Source: Nicotiana tabacum
Lineage: Eukaryota > Streptophyta > Magnoliopsida > Solanales > Solanaceae
Direction: 5' to 3'
NCBI RefSeq assembly: GCF_000715075.1
Contig: NC_134095.1
Span: 7,488,722 to 7,552,721, forward strand
DNA: 64,000 nt
The translations under genes and the position numbers were made by a program. Of the stretch, positions 33,886 to 46,500 are shown in pieces (position 1 is the first letter of the stretch; each line of letters starts with the position of its first letter). Under the pieces are notes generated by a model. That model was not told where the DNA came from. It did no database searches and saw only the letters and a list, made by a program, of their open reading frames with translations.

Positions 33886-35100
33886 AAGATAGAGCTTAGT
33901 CTTGCATAAGATTGGGACAGAGCTTAGACCCCGGGAAGGCAAAATAGTGCTAGATTTCAAGTAGCATAGCACTCGGTATTAGACAAGGAAAGGCAGAGCT
34001 TAGCCATATGTAGTTGAGGAGGCAGGGCTTAGCCTCATGCAAGAAAGGGAGACAGTACTTAGTCTCATGCAGAGAAAGGCAATGCTTAGCCTTATGCAGA
34101 ATAGGAGACAATGCTTAGTCTCATGCAACTAGGAGAAAGTGCTTAGTCTCATGCAAGGAAAGGCAATACTTAGCCGTATGCAGTTGAGGAGGCAAGGCTT
34201 AGCCTCATGCAAGGAAGGGAGACAATGTTTAGTCTCATGCAAGGAAAGGCAATGCTTAGCCTTATGCAGTTGAGGAGGTAGGGTTTAGCCTCATGCAAGG
34301 AAGTGAGACAATGCTTAGTCTCATTCAATTAGGAGATAGTGCTTAGTCTCATGCAAGGAAATGCAATGCTTAGCCTTATGCAATTAGGGAGGAAACGCTT
34401 AGCCTCATGCAAAAAGAGGAGACAATGCTTAGTCTCGATGTAAGGAAAGGCAGTGCTTAGCCTTATTCAATTGAGGAGTCAATGCTTAGCCTCATGCAAG
34501 AAGAGGAGACGTTGCTTAGTCTCGATACAAGGAAAGGCAGTGCTTAGCCTAATGCAATTGAGGAGGCAATGCTTAGCCTTATGCAAGAAGATGAGACATT
34601 GCTTAGTCTCGATGCAAGGAGAGGCGGTGCTTAGCCTAATGCAATTGAGGAGGCAATGCTTTGCCTCATGCAAGAAGAGGAGACATTGCTTAGTCTCGAT
34701 GCAAGGAAAGGCAGTGCTTAGCCTTATGCAATTAGGGAGGCAATGCTTAGCCTCATGCAAGAAGAGGAGACAATGCTTAGTCTCGATGCAAGGAAAGGCA
34801 GTGCTTAGCCTTATGCAATTAGTGTGGCGATGCCTAGCCTCATACAATTAGGAGACAGTGCTTAGTCTCATGCAGGGAAAGGCAATGCTTATCCTTATGC
34901 AAAATATGAGACAATGCTTGGTCCCATGCAAGGAAAATCAATGCTTAGCCTTATGCAGTTGAGGAGGCAGGGCATAGCCTCATGCAAAATAGGAGACAGG
35001 GCTTAGTCTCATGCAAGAAAAGGAGTCAGGGCTTAGTCTCATGCAATGGAAGGCAATGCTTAGCCTTATGCAGTTAGGGAGTCAATGCTTAGCCTCATTT
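33886..35100 (-). repeat. hairpin-forming satellite array (about 40 units) in the Ogre 3' UTR
   Basis: About 40 units of roughly 32 bp. Each core is a 5-bp stem around an 8-nt loop, with three main versions: AAGGC-loop-GCCTT, GAGGC-loop-GCCTC and GAGAC-loop-GTCTC. The loop is mostly AATGCTTA. Units are joined by ATGCAAGGA or ATGCAATTGAG linkers. In 34450-34850 the three versions alternate in a regular order of about 99 bp. Tandem repeats in the 3' UTR are known for Ogre/Tat elements and can seed satellites. The stem co-variation is seen here directly. Confidence 0.92.
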
Positions 35101-35724
35101 AAAGAAAAGACAATGAGTGATAGAAGAGTATTTCTTATCTGGAGACATGTTTGCATTTGGCGACTTGCCATTATAATTTTTGATGTGTGTACATATTTGC
35201 GAATATTCCTTGTTCCTGCATCCAAAGAAAAATCGTGAGTTTTGCGGGAAAAGTTGGTTCGTGCCTTCGTCTTCTGCTTGCCCATGTTCCTGTCTTGAGA
35301 TTCTATTTGAGTTACCCTGGGTAACATCTGGCTGTCATAGAAATAAAGTTTTCGAAAATTTGATGAATGTAGTTATTTAAAAACATAGTAGTATGCAATA
35401 TCAAGTAAATTAGATGAACCAATGACTGTGACACTTTTAGAAACATTGCGACTTCTTTGCATTAGAATTTTGCGACTCCTCAAAATTCTGCCCCAGTTTT
35501 GATAAGCGATTCTTCGTCCGTTCGGCATATGATGAAATTGGCTGGATTTACTCCGGAATTTTGAGGGTCCTCCTCAAAATTGTGCCCCAGTTTTTGACAA
35601 ATGGGGAAAATGAAGATTTTATTAAGATATGACCGAACCCACAGGGCTGCCTACGTATCCCCTCTTAAACGGGAATCAATTCAAGTGTAGTTCAGTTATA
35701 TCAGATAAAAAAATGTAAACAATC
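35101..35724 (-). other. Ogre 3' UTR next to pol
   Basis: Non-coding. A duplicated block CTCCTCAAAATTCTGCCCCA (about 35475) and CTCCTCAAAATTGTGCCCCA (about 35570) is visible, and CGAACCCACAGGGCTGCCTA at about 35635. It ends at the stop of the pol frame. Confidence 0.55.
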
Positions 35725-36658
35725 CTAAACATAGTATCTTTTGACTGCATCTGAGTTGATAGGTTTTGGCCAAATTTCTCCGTCCATTTCTATAAGTATG
35801 AGTGCTCCTCCTGTTAGTACTCTGTGAACCATTTAGGGCCCTTGCCAATTAGGTGAAAATTTCCCTTTGGCTTTATCTTGATGCAGGAAGATCCGCTTCA
35901 GCACCAGTTGCCCAGGTGTGAACTGTCTAGGTCTAACCCTTTTGTTGAAAGCTCTGGACATTCTGTTGTGATAAAGTTGACTGTGGCATACCAGATTCAT
36001 TCTTTTCCCGTCAATAAGAGATAATTGTTCGTAGCGACTTTGTATCCATTATGCATCACTGAGTTCTGCTTCTTGTATAATTCTCAAAGAAGGAATTTCG
36101 ACTTCGGCGGTTCTGCTTATTGTATAATTCTCAAAGAATGACAGATTTAGTACCGTAGACCAATATGTAGGGAGTTACTCCGGTTGATGTGCAAACTGTG
36201 GTATGATACCCCAATAAGGCAAATAGTAATTTTTTGTGCCATTGTTTGTGGTTGTCTACCATCTTTCTCAATATTTTCTTAATATTCTTATTTGCAGCCT
36301 CCACGGCTCCATGCATTTGAGGCCTGTATGCTGTGGAATTCTTATGCTTGATTTTAAAGGTTTCACATTTGTCTCTCATTAAGTCACTGTTGAGGTTGGC
36401 AGCATTGTCGGTGATGATGGATTCTGGTACCCCGAATCGGCAAACAATACGATCCCTGAGAAAATCTACGACGACTTTCTTGGTTACAACTTTGTAAGAT
36501 GTAGCCTCAACCCATTTTATAAAGTAATCTATGGCTACTAAAATGAACCTATGCCCGTTCAAAGTGGCGGGCTCGATCGGGCCGATGACATCCATTCCCC
36601 AAGCAGTAAAAGGCCAAGGTGCACTTATTGCATTGAGTTCATTTGGTGGTACCATCAT
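35725..36658 (-). pseudogene. Ogre integrase with C-terminal domain
   Basis: Minus strand from about 36658: WPFTAWGMDVIGPIEP (first catalytic D), FGVPESIITDNAANL (second D), YRPQMHGAVEAANKNIKKIL (catalytic E), then TTVCTSTGVTPYILVYG. In-frame continuity is lost near 36130. Downstream pieces still read as the integrase C-terminus: VRPRQFTPGQLVLKR, then GKFSPNWQGP, GGALILIEMDGE and NSDAVKRYY, ending at TAG 35725-35727. This is the end of the Ogre polyprotein. The integrase joins element DNA to host DNA. Here it is broken. Confidence 0.88.
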
Positions 36659-37249
36659 ATCTGCATGTATTTAGCACTGATGATACTTTTAGACATACCT
36701 GATGTAGTCCATTTCCATAGTCACCCAAAAATATCCTGCTCTCAATATTTTCTTGGCTAAAATGAAATCGTTCACGTATGGTCCGCAAGTTTCGGCATGT
36801 ATCTCTTCGAGCAGTTTGGAAGCTTCCTTAGCGTCAACGCACCGTAATAATCCTAAGTCTGGAGTCCTTCTGTATAGAATTCCTCCACTTTGGAAACAAT
36901 GGTTGGATAATCTTCGGAGTGTGCGTTTCTGAGTATAATTTGCATGCTTCGGGTATTCTCCTTTTGCCGAGTATTTCTTGATATCATGGAACCATGGATT
37001 CCCATCCGTTTCTTCTTAAACATGAGCGCAATAAGCTGGATGATTATGGATTCTTACTAGAATAAGGTCGATGAAATTCTTGTCCGGGTGTTGTATCATG
37101 GAGGACAAAGTGGCCAATACGTCTGCGAACTCATTCTAGATTCTCAGAACAAGCTTGAATTCTATCTTTGTGAATCTTTTTGTCAACTCTTGCACATGAT
37201 ATAGATACGGTAGTATTTTGGTATTCTTTGTAGCCCACTATCCTAGAAC

Positions 37250-37645
37250 CTAATCTACCAGAAGGTCTGAATCACCAATGACCAACAATTCCTGGATATT
37301 CATGTCAATGGACAAATTGAGCCCCAAGATGCAAGCCTCGTATTCTGCCATATTGTTGGTGCACGGAAACCTGAGTTTTGCAGATACTGGATAATGCTGA
37401 CATGTTTTTGATACTAAGATAGCTCCAATACCCACTCCTTTGAAGTTTGCAGCTCCACCGAAAAACATTCTCCAACCATCGTATGTTTCGGTGATATCTT
37501 CTCCTATGAACAATACCTCTTTATCGGGAAAATATATTTTCAGTGGTTCGTATTCTCCACCTACAGGATTTTCTGCAAGATGATTCACCAATGCTTGCCC
37601 TTCGATCGCCTTCTGAGTTACATAGACGATGTCAAATTCTCTCAA
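37250..37645 (-). pseudogene. Ogre second RNase H (aRNH type)
   Basis: WRMFFGGAANFKGVGIGAIL, CTNNMAEYEACILGL and ELLVIGDSDLLVD form an archaeal-type RNase H as found between RT-RNase H and integrase in Tat/Ogre elements. The first acidic residue is lost (FGGA where FDGA is usual). The E in AEYEA and the D in GDSDL are kept. The preceding residues (REFDIVYVTQKAIEGQALV) are the connection from the normal RNase H. The domain supports assignment to Tat/Ogre rather than to chromoviruses. Confidence 0.85.
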
Positions 37646-37841
37646 TAGTATCTGTCATTTTGCCAACTTTCACATAGGCATATGGGTTTCTGGAAAATGT
37701 ATTTTAGAGGATCCATCCTTGATATGAGATATGTAGTGTATGCATAGAATTAATGCCTCAATTTCTGAGCTATCCACATCAGAGCACATCATGTGCATTC
37801 CAACAAAGAATACCGTACTTCATAGGGTGTGAACTTATTAC

Positions 37842-38733
37842 TTAGATAGTATATGGCCTGCTCTTTTTTCCCCGTCTCGCCATGTTGTCCCAAGACACAA
37901 TCGAAGCCCCATCTAGTATAGACAAATAGAGTAGCAGAGGTCTCCTAGGTTCTGGCGGGACCAGGACTGGTGGTGTGGACAAATATTCCTTGATTTTGTC
38001 AAAAGCTTTCTGGTAGTCTTCAGTCCAACTTATTGCGACATCCTTCTTTAAAATTTTAAAAATTGGCTCACAGATCATGGTCGATTGCGCTATGAAGCAG
38101 CTGATGTAATTGAGACGCCCCAATAAACTCATCGCATCTTTCTTGTTATTTGGCGGTAGCAGATCCTGGATAGCCTTGCCATTGACGGGTCTAGCTCAAT
38201 TCCTCGGCAGCTGACGATGAATCCCAATAACTTTCCGTCAGGGACCCCAAAAACACATTTTGCGGGATTCAGTTTAAGATTATACCTTCGAAGCCGATCA
38301 AAGAACTTTCTTAAATATGCTATATGATCTGTGCCCTTCTTAGATTTGATGATGTCGTCATCCACATATACTTCTATCTCTTTGTGTATCATGTCGTAGA
38401 AAATGATTGTCATAGCTCTCATATTTGTGGCCCCAGTATTCTTAGACCAAATGATATTATTTTATAGAAATACACTCCCCATGGTGTAATAAAGGCTATT
38501 TTCTCGGCATCTTCTTTATCTATCCAGATATGATGATATCTCGCAAAGCAATCCACAAAGGATTGGAGTTCATGCTTGGTACAATTGTCGATCAGTATAT
38601 GTATGTTAGGTAACGGGAAATCATCTTTGGGACTTGCTCTGTATAAATCCCGATAGTCGACACACACTCTAACCTTCCCTTGCTTCTTCGGAACTGACAT
38701 GATGTTAGCCAACCAGGTAGGATATTCGACCAC
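37842..38733 (-). pseudogene. Ogre reverse transcriptase and RNase H start
   Basis: From 38733: WLANIMSVPKKQGKVRVCVDYRDLYRASPKDDFPLPNI (RT fingers), then a frame change near 38419 and YVDDDIIKSKKG (YVDD active site kept), LKLNPAKCVFGV, LLGFIVS. A second frame change follows near 38130, with LLGRLNYISCFIAQST, FDKIKEYLSTPPVLVPP and LLLYLS (RNase H start). Residues upstream (39155-38734, EEDIIPEEIVREVENF) connect to the protease. Three frames, so inactive. Confidence 0.9.
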
Positions 38734-39949
38734 TCTAAGAACCTTAGCTTTGATCTGCTTGGTGACTTCCTCTTTGATTTTAGACTCATATCTGGCTTGA
38801 ACTTTCTGAGCTTCTGCTTTATGGGTCGGGACATCAGATTGGTAGGTAATTTATGAGCCACTATAGATGTGCTCAGACTAGTCATATCATCATAAGACCA
38901 TGCAAAAATATCTTTATACTCTTTCAGGAAATGGGTGTACTCTTCTTTATCTAATGGTGACAGGTGAATGCTTATGCAAGTTTCTTTGACTGTTTCGGAA
39001 TCTCCCAAATTTACTACCTCAATTTCGTCAAAATTAGACTTAGGCTTGTTCTTAAAATTTTCCACTTCTCTGACAATTTCTTCAGGTATTATATCTTCTT
39101 CTTTTGTTTCCTCTGAATCACTATCCTTATGTTGCTTTGTCTCATTACATGCCACAGATGTTGGTTCATCAGGATAAGTAATAATAATGCTGTAGTGAAA
39201 TGTAAAGGATAATAATGAATACTAAAATAGAAATGCATTAAATTAATCTTGAAAACAAGTACGACTCGATGACTCGAGCAAATATTTCAAAACAAAATAC
39301 GTCCAAGACAAAATACTAAAAATGTCTTAACTGATTAAAGTTGCTTTTAAAATAGATCATGCTAATTCTCAGGCTACCCAGGAACTCGACGGGCCCGGGA
39401 CGGTGCAATAGTCCAGTTCTTGAGAATAACTTATTTTACCACAGTCTGAATTGTAAGGTCTTCCTTCTCCTCCTCCTCCTCAACTATTGCATTGCAATCC
39501 ATGTCTTCATCATCTAGAAATAGATTCCTCAGTCCAGCTAAAGCCTCATCTTCTTCAAATCCCCATATCGCATCAGTCTGTTGAAATGTCTAGTGCAAAT
39601 GCGATATTGGATGTTCAAGTGGGTAATAAGGACCATGCCATGGTGGCGACCAATTCTGATACTCGTGTCAGATGTATTCATACCCAAGCTCGAATGTTGT
39701 GCCATGGCATTTTAGCTGTATCGGTTTGGTGATCCCTTGGAGATTCTTGCCGAGACCCTTGCCGGGTTCATACCCTGTCCATAACAATATGCTTTCAATC
39801 TTATTACTTCACCATTTGTTTTTCTTAATTGCATTGATGCGCTCGATCCGATGGTACATTTCTCCACCCAACTTTCTTCTATTTTCGACAACCGGAACAT
39901 CTTGATTGGTGTAAATGGGATTACTTTCGTCCCCATGGATGATTACTTC

Positions 39950-40462
39950 CTATTGATTCCATTCGAACTTCATGGCCTGGTGTAGCATAGAGGCTACGGC
40001 CCCAGCAGCATGTATCCACGGTCGTCCCAACAACAAATTGTATGTGGAGGATATGTCCAATACTTGAAATTCAACATCAAACCAAGTCGGGCCCATCTGC
40101 AAACATAGGTTGATTTCCCCAGTCGGGGCCCTTTGGGACCCATCAAATGCTTTCACGTTCATAGTTCCTGCTCGTATCTCATGCAAACCTTTACCCAACC
40201 TCTTCAAAGTAGTCAATGAACAAATGTTGAGACTTGAACCCTCATCTATCAAGACCCTGGCAATGAATTTATCCTGAAACTGCACTGTGAAATATAGTGC
40301 CCTGTTGTGACTCAGTCCTTCTGGTGGTAGCTCGTCTTCGTGAAAAGTGATCTTGTGGCTTTCCAACACTTGTCCTACCATGTTGGCCATTTCTCCGCTG
40401 GTGATATTGTTGGGTACATAGGCTTCGATCAACACTTTCATCAATGCATTCATATGCGCCAT
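39950..40462 (-). pseudogene. Ogre retropepsin-like protease
   Basis: Contains LYFTVQFQDKFIARVLIDEGSSLNI (active site D-E-G-S, usually D-G/T-G-S in this lineage), then LKRLGKG, FDGSQRAPTGEINL and YNLLLGRPWIHAAGAV, the ILG-like flap and C-terminal motif of Tat proteases. The frame is open over 170 codons and continues towards RT with stops near 39950. It would process the polyprotein. Confidence 0.88.
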
Positions 40463-40575
40463 CAGAACTCTGTAGTAGTGATAGAATGGATATCTGAGCA
40501 GGGGTTTTGTTCAGATGATCAACCACAAAATACTCTCTTTCTTGCACCTTTCTCCAAAGATCACCTGGGCACGTT

Positions 40576-41232
40576 TTAATGATAGGCTGCTTGGGAGTGT
40601 GATTCTTTACTTGTTCCTCCCAAATGCTCGGTCGTGTAAACCCTACCGGTCCTGGTCATACCTTGTGCTGCACCGATTTTTTCTATTTTGCCCTTTCCTT
40701 TCCTTCTTCTATCTTCAACATAGGCCCAAGGTATGGCATTGGACTTAAATAACGGTGTGGGTGCTACTGTCACGATAAAGGGTGTGGTCACTTCCACCTC
40801 AAACAGAGTTGGCGTAGCTGAGGGCGTTGTTACTTCAACCTCAAACGGGGTCGGTGTGGTTACTTCAACATTAATTGGTGACTGAATCTGCACCACAATA
40901 GGTGTGAGAATGACTGGAGGTATTTTAGGTTCATCCCCTTCACGAATGAGCCCGATTGATCCTTCCAGATCCTTCGTCAATTTCGATCACATTTACCCCC
41001 TCGCCCATGTGATCTGGGAGGGGATTGTTGCGGATATTAGGTGCAGTCTCTTTTGCTTGTATAACCTTGGTGTCAATCAGCGTATGGATCTTATCCTTCA
41101 AAGTGCGACATTCATCGATCGTATGACCCTTCATGCCCGAGTGGTAGGCACATGTCTTGTTTTGATTGACCCACTGAGAGGAATTTTCCATGGCAACTGC
41201 GAGAATGGGAGTGACATAACCGGCAGCCTTCA
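40576..41232 (-). pseudogene. Ogre gag C-terminal part with CAYHSG knuckle-like motif
   Basis: The minus strand reads SSQWVNQNKTCAYHSGMKGH then TIDECRTLKDKIHTLID, the C-x2-H-x5-H-x4-C motif typical of Tat/Ogre gag ends. A P/T/V-rich linker follows (TPIVVQIQSPINVEV). E1 begins directly upstream at 41233 in the reading direction, so this part is cut off from the gag N-terminus at 56-58 kb. Confidence 0.8.
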
Positions 41233-43553
41233 TGTCATGACCCAAATCGATGGGCCCCGACGGGCACCCGGTACCTTACTCAACCGAGTACCAACGTAAC
41301 ATATCTTTCTTATTACATCATCATATACACGTGACATACGAGTCTAATAGGCTAACATGATCATTTATAAACTCAAAACATAGGCCGATAAGGTCGTACA
41401 ATCTTTCACGTATACGACATATGTTTACAAGCCTCTAAGAGTACATAAATATCATAAAGGTCGGGACAGAGGCCTGCCATACCAAACAATACACGTCTAA
41501 ATCATACTAACTAAACAAGCAACTCCGAAGCAAATGGAGCGCATCAACATCTTCCGCTGAGATGATAGCCTACTTGGAGGGCTCTCGACCTGTCTATTGG
41601 GACATGCGGTCATGAAATGCAGCATCCCCAGGCAAAAGGGACATCAGTACAAAAAATGTACTGAGTATGTAAGGCACATAAATAAGTACATAACAGACAT
41701 GGAAGAAATCTAGAGTAATTGACTCAACCTGTAAGTCTGGATAACTATGTAAATCATAAATTACTTTTAACATCATGCATATGCGTATGAATGCCATGTC
41801 GTGCATAGGTACATGTTTCATAACATCATCAGCCTCTGAGGGCATCCCATCAATTCATATCAGCCACTGTGGGCAAAATCATCAATGTATACCAGCTGAT
41901 CAGGTGGTGATGCGTGTATAACGCCATAACATTTACCATATCCCATATACATATACATATATACGCGTATATAACGCCATCTCGTCATGGATCAATGTAC
42001 ATGAATTCAATGCATGAAAAGTACATTAATAATATCTTTCGGAATGTCATAAGACCATTTTGCCTTTGAGTAATATAATAAAGTAAACTCTTTTCAACTT
42101 TCGTATTTTTTTAGACCCATGAACAAATGATAAAATATTATGACACATGGAAATTAAAGAATATAAGCACCTATAATACTTCTATGAATAGAGTCATTTA
42201 TGGAAGTTGTGCATTTTCTCGTTTTGTTTGTATGTATGGGTCATACCAAAAATAAAGAACGAATAACCTTAATATACCTGAACCGATTCTTTTGACAATC
42301 CATCTAACACACGTCAATTGCAACAACGCGTAATGGCGAATCGAAGTAGGTGAAAATCCGTATGATATTCTTGAGGAAGATTGCACCGTACTCCCTTAGA
42401 ATCGCAAAATCCCATTGCATTTACGTAACATAATCTCGTATGGATATTTGTTGTATCTTCATACACACTTTTTCATAGTCTTCATTTTTCACGAAAATAG
42501 GCGAATGGGGAAAGAATAGAAATAGCAAGAAGGTCCATGCACAAAAGAATAGAAATAGCAAGAAGGTCCATGCACAAACAGAAGACAATTTCATTCATGC
42601 CCACATTTAGAGCCACCTTTGTAATCACATGGTACCCAGTATTGAACAGTTGTACCATGGGCTTTCCATATCTCAGCCCCATTTCCTACTACAACTTTTG
42701 TCATTTTGTTCATCTCCATACAAGGTAAAGTATTTTGTTTGGTTAGCTTCTAGGAAGGCTTGCTTTACTAGGAAGACAACAATTCCCTTTTTATGTGTTG
42801 CAAGGTTTTCTCGGCAGATTCATCCATAAGCTTATCTAGCTTATGCATTTCCTTTTGAATTATATATAATTAGCTCTTATCTTGAAGGTTTGTGGGCCCC
42901 ACTTTGTGTCTTAGTTGGCCAAAACTACTCCACATTTTTCCATCTTTTATGTGATTTTAGGAGTCACATAATTGACCTTAGGTGGCTGCCACATTGCGGT
43001 GGGGGTGGAGTTTAATCTTATCCAAATATACCTCCAATTAATTAGGTAATGTCATGTTACCCGGTAATTAATCAATTACCCGCAAAATTGAGAATTATTC
43101 TCACTTACTTAAAATATTACTCACTTTTCACATACCTTATATACCTTACTAGTATGGTCATGTGGTACCTCGTATGACACTAGTCCATAAATACCGGATA
43201 TTTTAACTCGGGTCGTATTTTAACCCAAAATGCCAAACTTGCACAAAATTCATTTTCTTTGACTTGCTTCCTCTTTCACCTTCATGAATTTACTAATCGC
43301 TTGTGAAATAGCATAATCTTTATAATCTCTAAAAAATCTTTTACTTGGACTGATGTCAATTACCTTACAACAAATTTAACGTACAATGCTTCAGGGTACA
43401 ACATCGTTGTAACTTAATACTCCGAAGCGTGACATCACCGTAATGTAATATTGTTGGGTGCAACACTGTCGTAACTTAATGCTGCAAAGGGTAACATCAT
43501 TGTAATATATTACTACAGAGCATAACATCGACCTAATACTGCGGGGCGTAACA
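41233..43553 (-). repeat. E1 left (3') LTR, 2.3 kb
   Basis: Its first 1.7 kb are a diverged subfamily of the E2 LTRs (shared GGCCGAYAAGG and TACAAGCCTCT landmarks). Its last 0.65 kb, from TTAGTTGGCC at 42911, matches 47295-48036. A perfect 33-bp tandem duplication lies at 42511-42576. Confidence 0.85.
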
Positions 43554-43567
43554 TTATTCCCCCCTTT
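43554..43567 (-). promoter_or_regulatory. E1 polypurine tract
   Basis: The minus strand reads AAAGGGGGGAATAA just before TGTTACGCCCC. CTCGAGGACGAATGTTCTA precedes it, a tail familiar from Solanaceae Gypsy elements. Confidence 0.8.
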
Positions 43568-46500
43568 AGAACATTCGTCCTCGAGTGTTGATTGATGCAC
43601 TTATAATTTTCATAACTTATATCTTCTGAATACTTTAGAACTTCCCTTGCTATCTAGGCGACTATTATGTGAATGAGTCCAAAGTCCAAGGCATTCCCCC
43701 CTTAGGCCTCCTTCTCACACCATAACTTGTAGTCGGAATCCTTCCAATCTCGTAATTATTGCTACCTTTCATCATGCAGCCTGTACAATTTTGACCTTGT
43801 AAGTGTGACCAATCTCTAGGCTTCATATGCAGAGCTTGATAAGATATCCCTTTGGGCATCTATGAATATACTTACGTTCTTCGCTCGGTGCTTTGTTGAA
43901 TTCACGAATATTGCTATATCTCATCGCATAGGTCCGTTTAGCCATCCGTATGAATTTACTGCCATAAATCTTACTTTAATTTATCGTTGCTGAGGTCTGC
44001 TATCAAATCCTAGCTTACTCTCGTTGCTTATCCATATGTACAAATTTAAGTCTTTTAATGCTTCCTCATTACTGCTCATCTTTAGAATGACATCCTAATC
44101 TCATCTTATACTTTGTGACCTTTGTCCATCCATTGTTGATTCACCTCAATATTGATCTACAATATACCATTGATAACTTAAAACTTCTTACGTAATACTT
44201 TGCCCATAGGTCTTACGTTACATCAAGGAATATTTGAAGTGATTTCCATAATCGTATTTCATAGTGTCTGAATGTGATTCACCTTATGGGGTATCCTAAT
44301 TTCGTACTGCCAGCGAAATGTTTTCTCCTTCTCTTCTTTTTTTTCAAATTATTATTCAAACGAAGGCTCAAACATCATCCTTTATCTGTCACAATTAAAA
44401 CCTCATTTTATTTCCAGGTCAGCATTTCATTCCTTCTAAATGCTATTAATCTTAGACTCCTTTGAGTTCATTCAATACTGAACTTTCAATAACTTAGAGA
44501 AACTATTATCTCTCTTGTTTCCATGGACTTAATCCCGAGGACTTATCCATTCTCGTCACCTTTTCACTTACCTTTCCTCATCCTTACTCATGTTTCCTTA
44601 AAACTTTGTCGCTCTACCATACTTTAGCTTGCAACCTATACATATCCAGTATACTACTCGCAACTTTCCTTAACTTGCTTGCACCATAGATTTCCTTATG
44701 TTATTATGGAACGTCAAGCGAGACATCACATCATCTCCAACTTTTCTCTACTCTCTTAACTAGATCTCTCAGTACTTAGAAACCATAGGCAGGAAGACAT
44801 GCCGCCGATGATGCCGCTATCATTCTCGGTTATTGGATCCCCGTGCTTATAGCCTTCTATCCGAAGTATGGACTATTCACGATCTTCTGTCTTTGAGTAT
44901 CTCGTACGTTGTTTACCTTTACCTTACTCACCTTAAAATCACGCATCGTATCTTCTATCTCTTTCCTGACCGCCCTTCCACCTAGGTGTAATTCACGCCC
45001 ATAACTTGAAGCTCTATTATAATACTCACACTAATGGTACATACACAATCTGGTGGGAGCTTCGTACTGACTTCTTATGAGGCTGGTACTTCTTCTAACT
45101 AGCTTCCTTGTAGAGCCATTATAGATTATGGTTGTTGTGTTATTTCTCTTGAACATCTGATATTAATAGTGATTCTGTCATGTTCTCAAGCACAACTTCT
45201 ATAATTTTTCTATGTCCAATAATCAGACTCCTGATTTACTTGGGTGATGTAATTCTTTAGTTTCTTCTTCCTTCTGATCAGCATTTATGTAGACTTAAGC
45301 TATCTTCCGATCTGTGGCTCATGGTATCAGTTATTACCTTAGCCTTTCATGGGCATTATGGAATATCCATGATACAATCTTCTAACAATTCAATCCTTTG
45401 TCTATGCTCTGGGCTCAATTCTTTCTTTTAACTTATATCGGAGTCTTCTATGGCTGTATGATTGTCAACAAATATGCTGCCTGGATAATGCTCCAAAATC
45501 TTGAGTGTATCCATAACGTACTAACTCTGGATCATTGATCGAATAATTCATTTCGTTCCATCTCAGCTTCCTTTAAACGCGTGCAATTACTTTTCCTGGT
45601 TTTTCTGCCCTTTGTTGCGTGCATACTTAACTCATCCTAGTTCCCACACATGCTAGAATTTTTGTGCAACTCATATAGTCTCGAATAATTACCTTCGATC
45701 TTTCTCCCCGTTCATTAGCCACGGTAGGTGCCACTTTCTTTTGGAGGGCATACAATTTTTATTGTGAGACTGCTTTTACATGACCATTTCTCCTTCGAAT
45801 TACTTTGTTTAGGTTGAAGCCTTCTCCCTTATTTCCACAGCTAGTCTTCCATTGTAGTACTTAGGGAGGACTCTCTGACTCTTATAAAGCTGTGGGCTTA
45901 TTACATTGTATACTCGACGGACCTCCTGATGTCCTTCCTTGCCTATACTTATCCGTAGTTACTTACCTCCACGCCCTAGAGCTTGTGGGTTGCTTCTGAA
46001 CTGATATTTTGATTGTCTTCCCAGTGGCACTCTCTTTTATTTCTGTAGCACTCATTCGGTACCTTTTTAACTTCCCCATATGAATATATATCAAGTATCA
46101 TAATTATATTCTTCGAGGCTGAATTCTCCATGTTGGGTTCTACTATGTTTATCTTACACGATCTGATGACTCGTCTGTAACCTCCTGTTTAGGCATAACT
46201 GGGATCTTCCTGACCAATTACTAACTACTCGTTGGCCCATTCTCATATCAATATTCCTCGTAATCTTTCTTGGGTTATTTCCTTTATCTTAACTTACGTC
46301 TCACACTGGCTCTTTATTTATTAATAATAGCTCGGGTAGGAACCTTTTTTCCTCTCCTTGACGTCGTGCTTGCACAATAATCTTGAATCGTAGCGTATCT
46401 GTAAGATTTGGATATGTGTCATCTTATTCCTCTTTCATTTATCGCATTCTTCCTTTACCATTCCATAGTCACTAGAACCACTTAATTCCGACTTAATGCC

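Noticed and set aside
34453..34851. Long frames on both strands in the satellite (132 and 122 codons)
   Set aside because: They follow from the 99-bp period of the hairpin repeat; periodic peptides on both strands, no start context or homology.
33886..35100. CRISPR-like array
   Set aside because: Repeats are adjacent and themselves variable with no unique spacers, and the setting is a plant retroelement.
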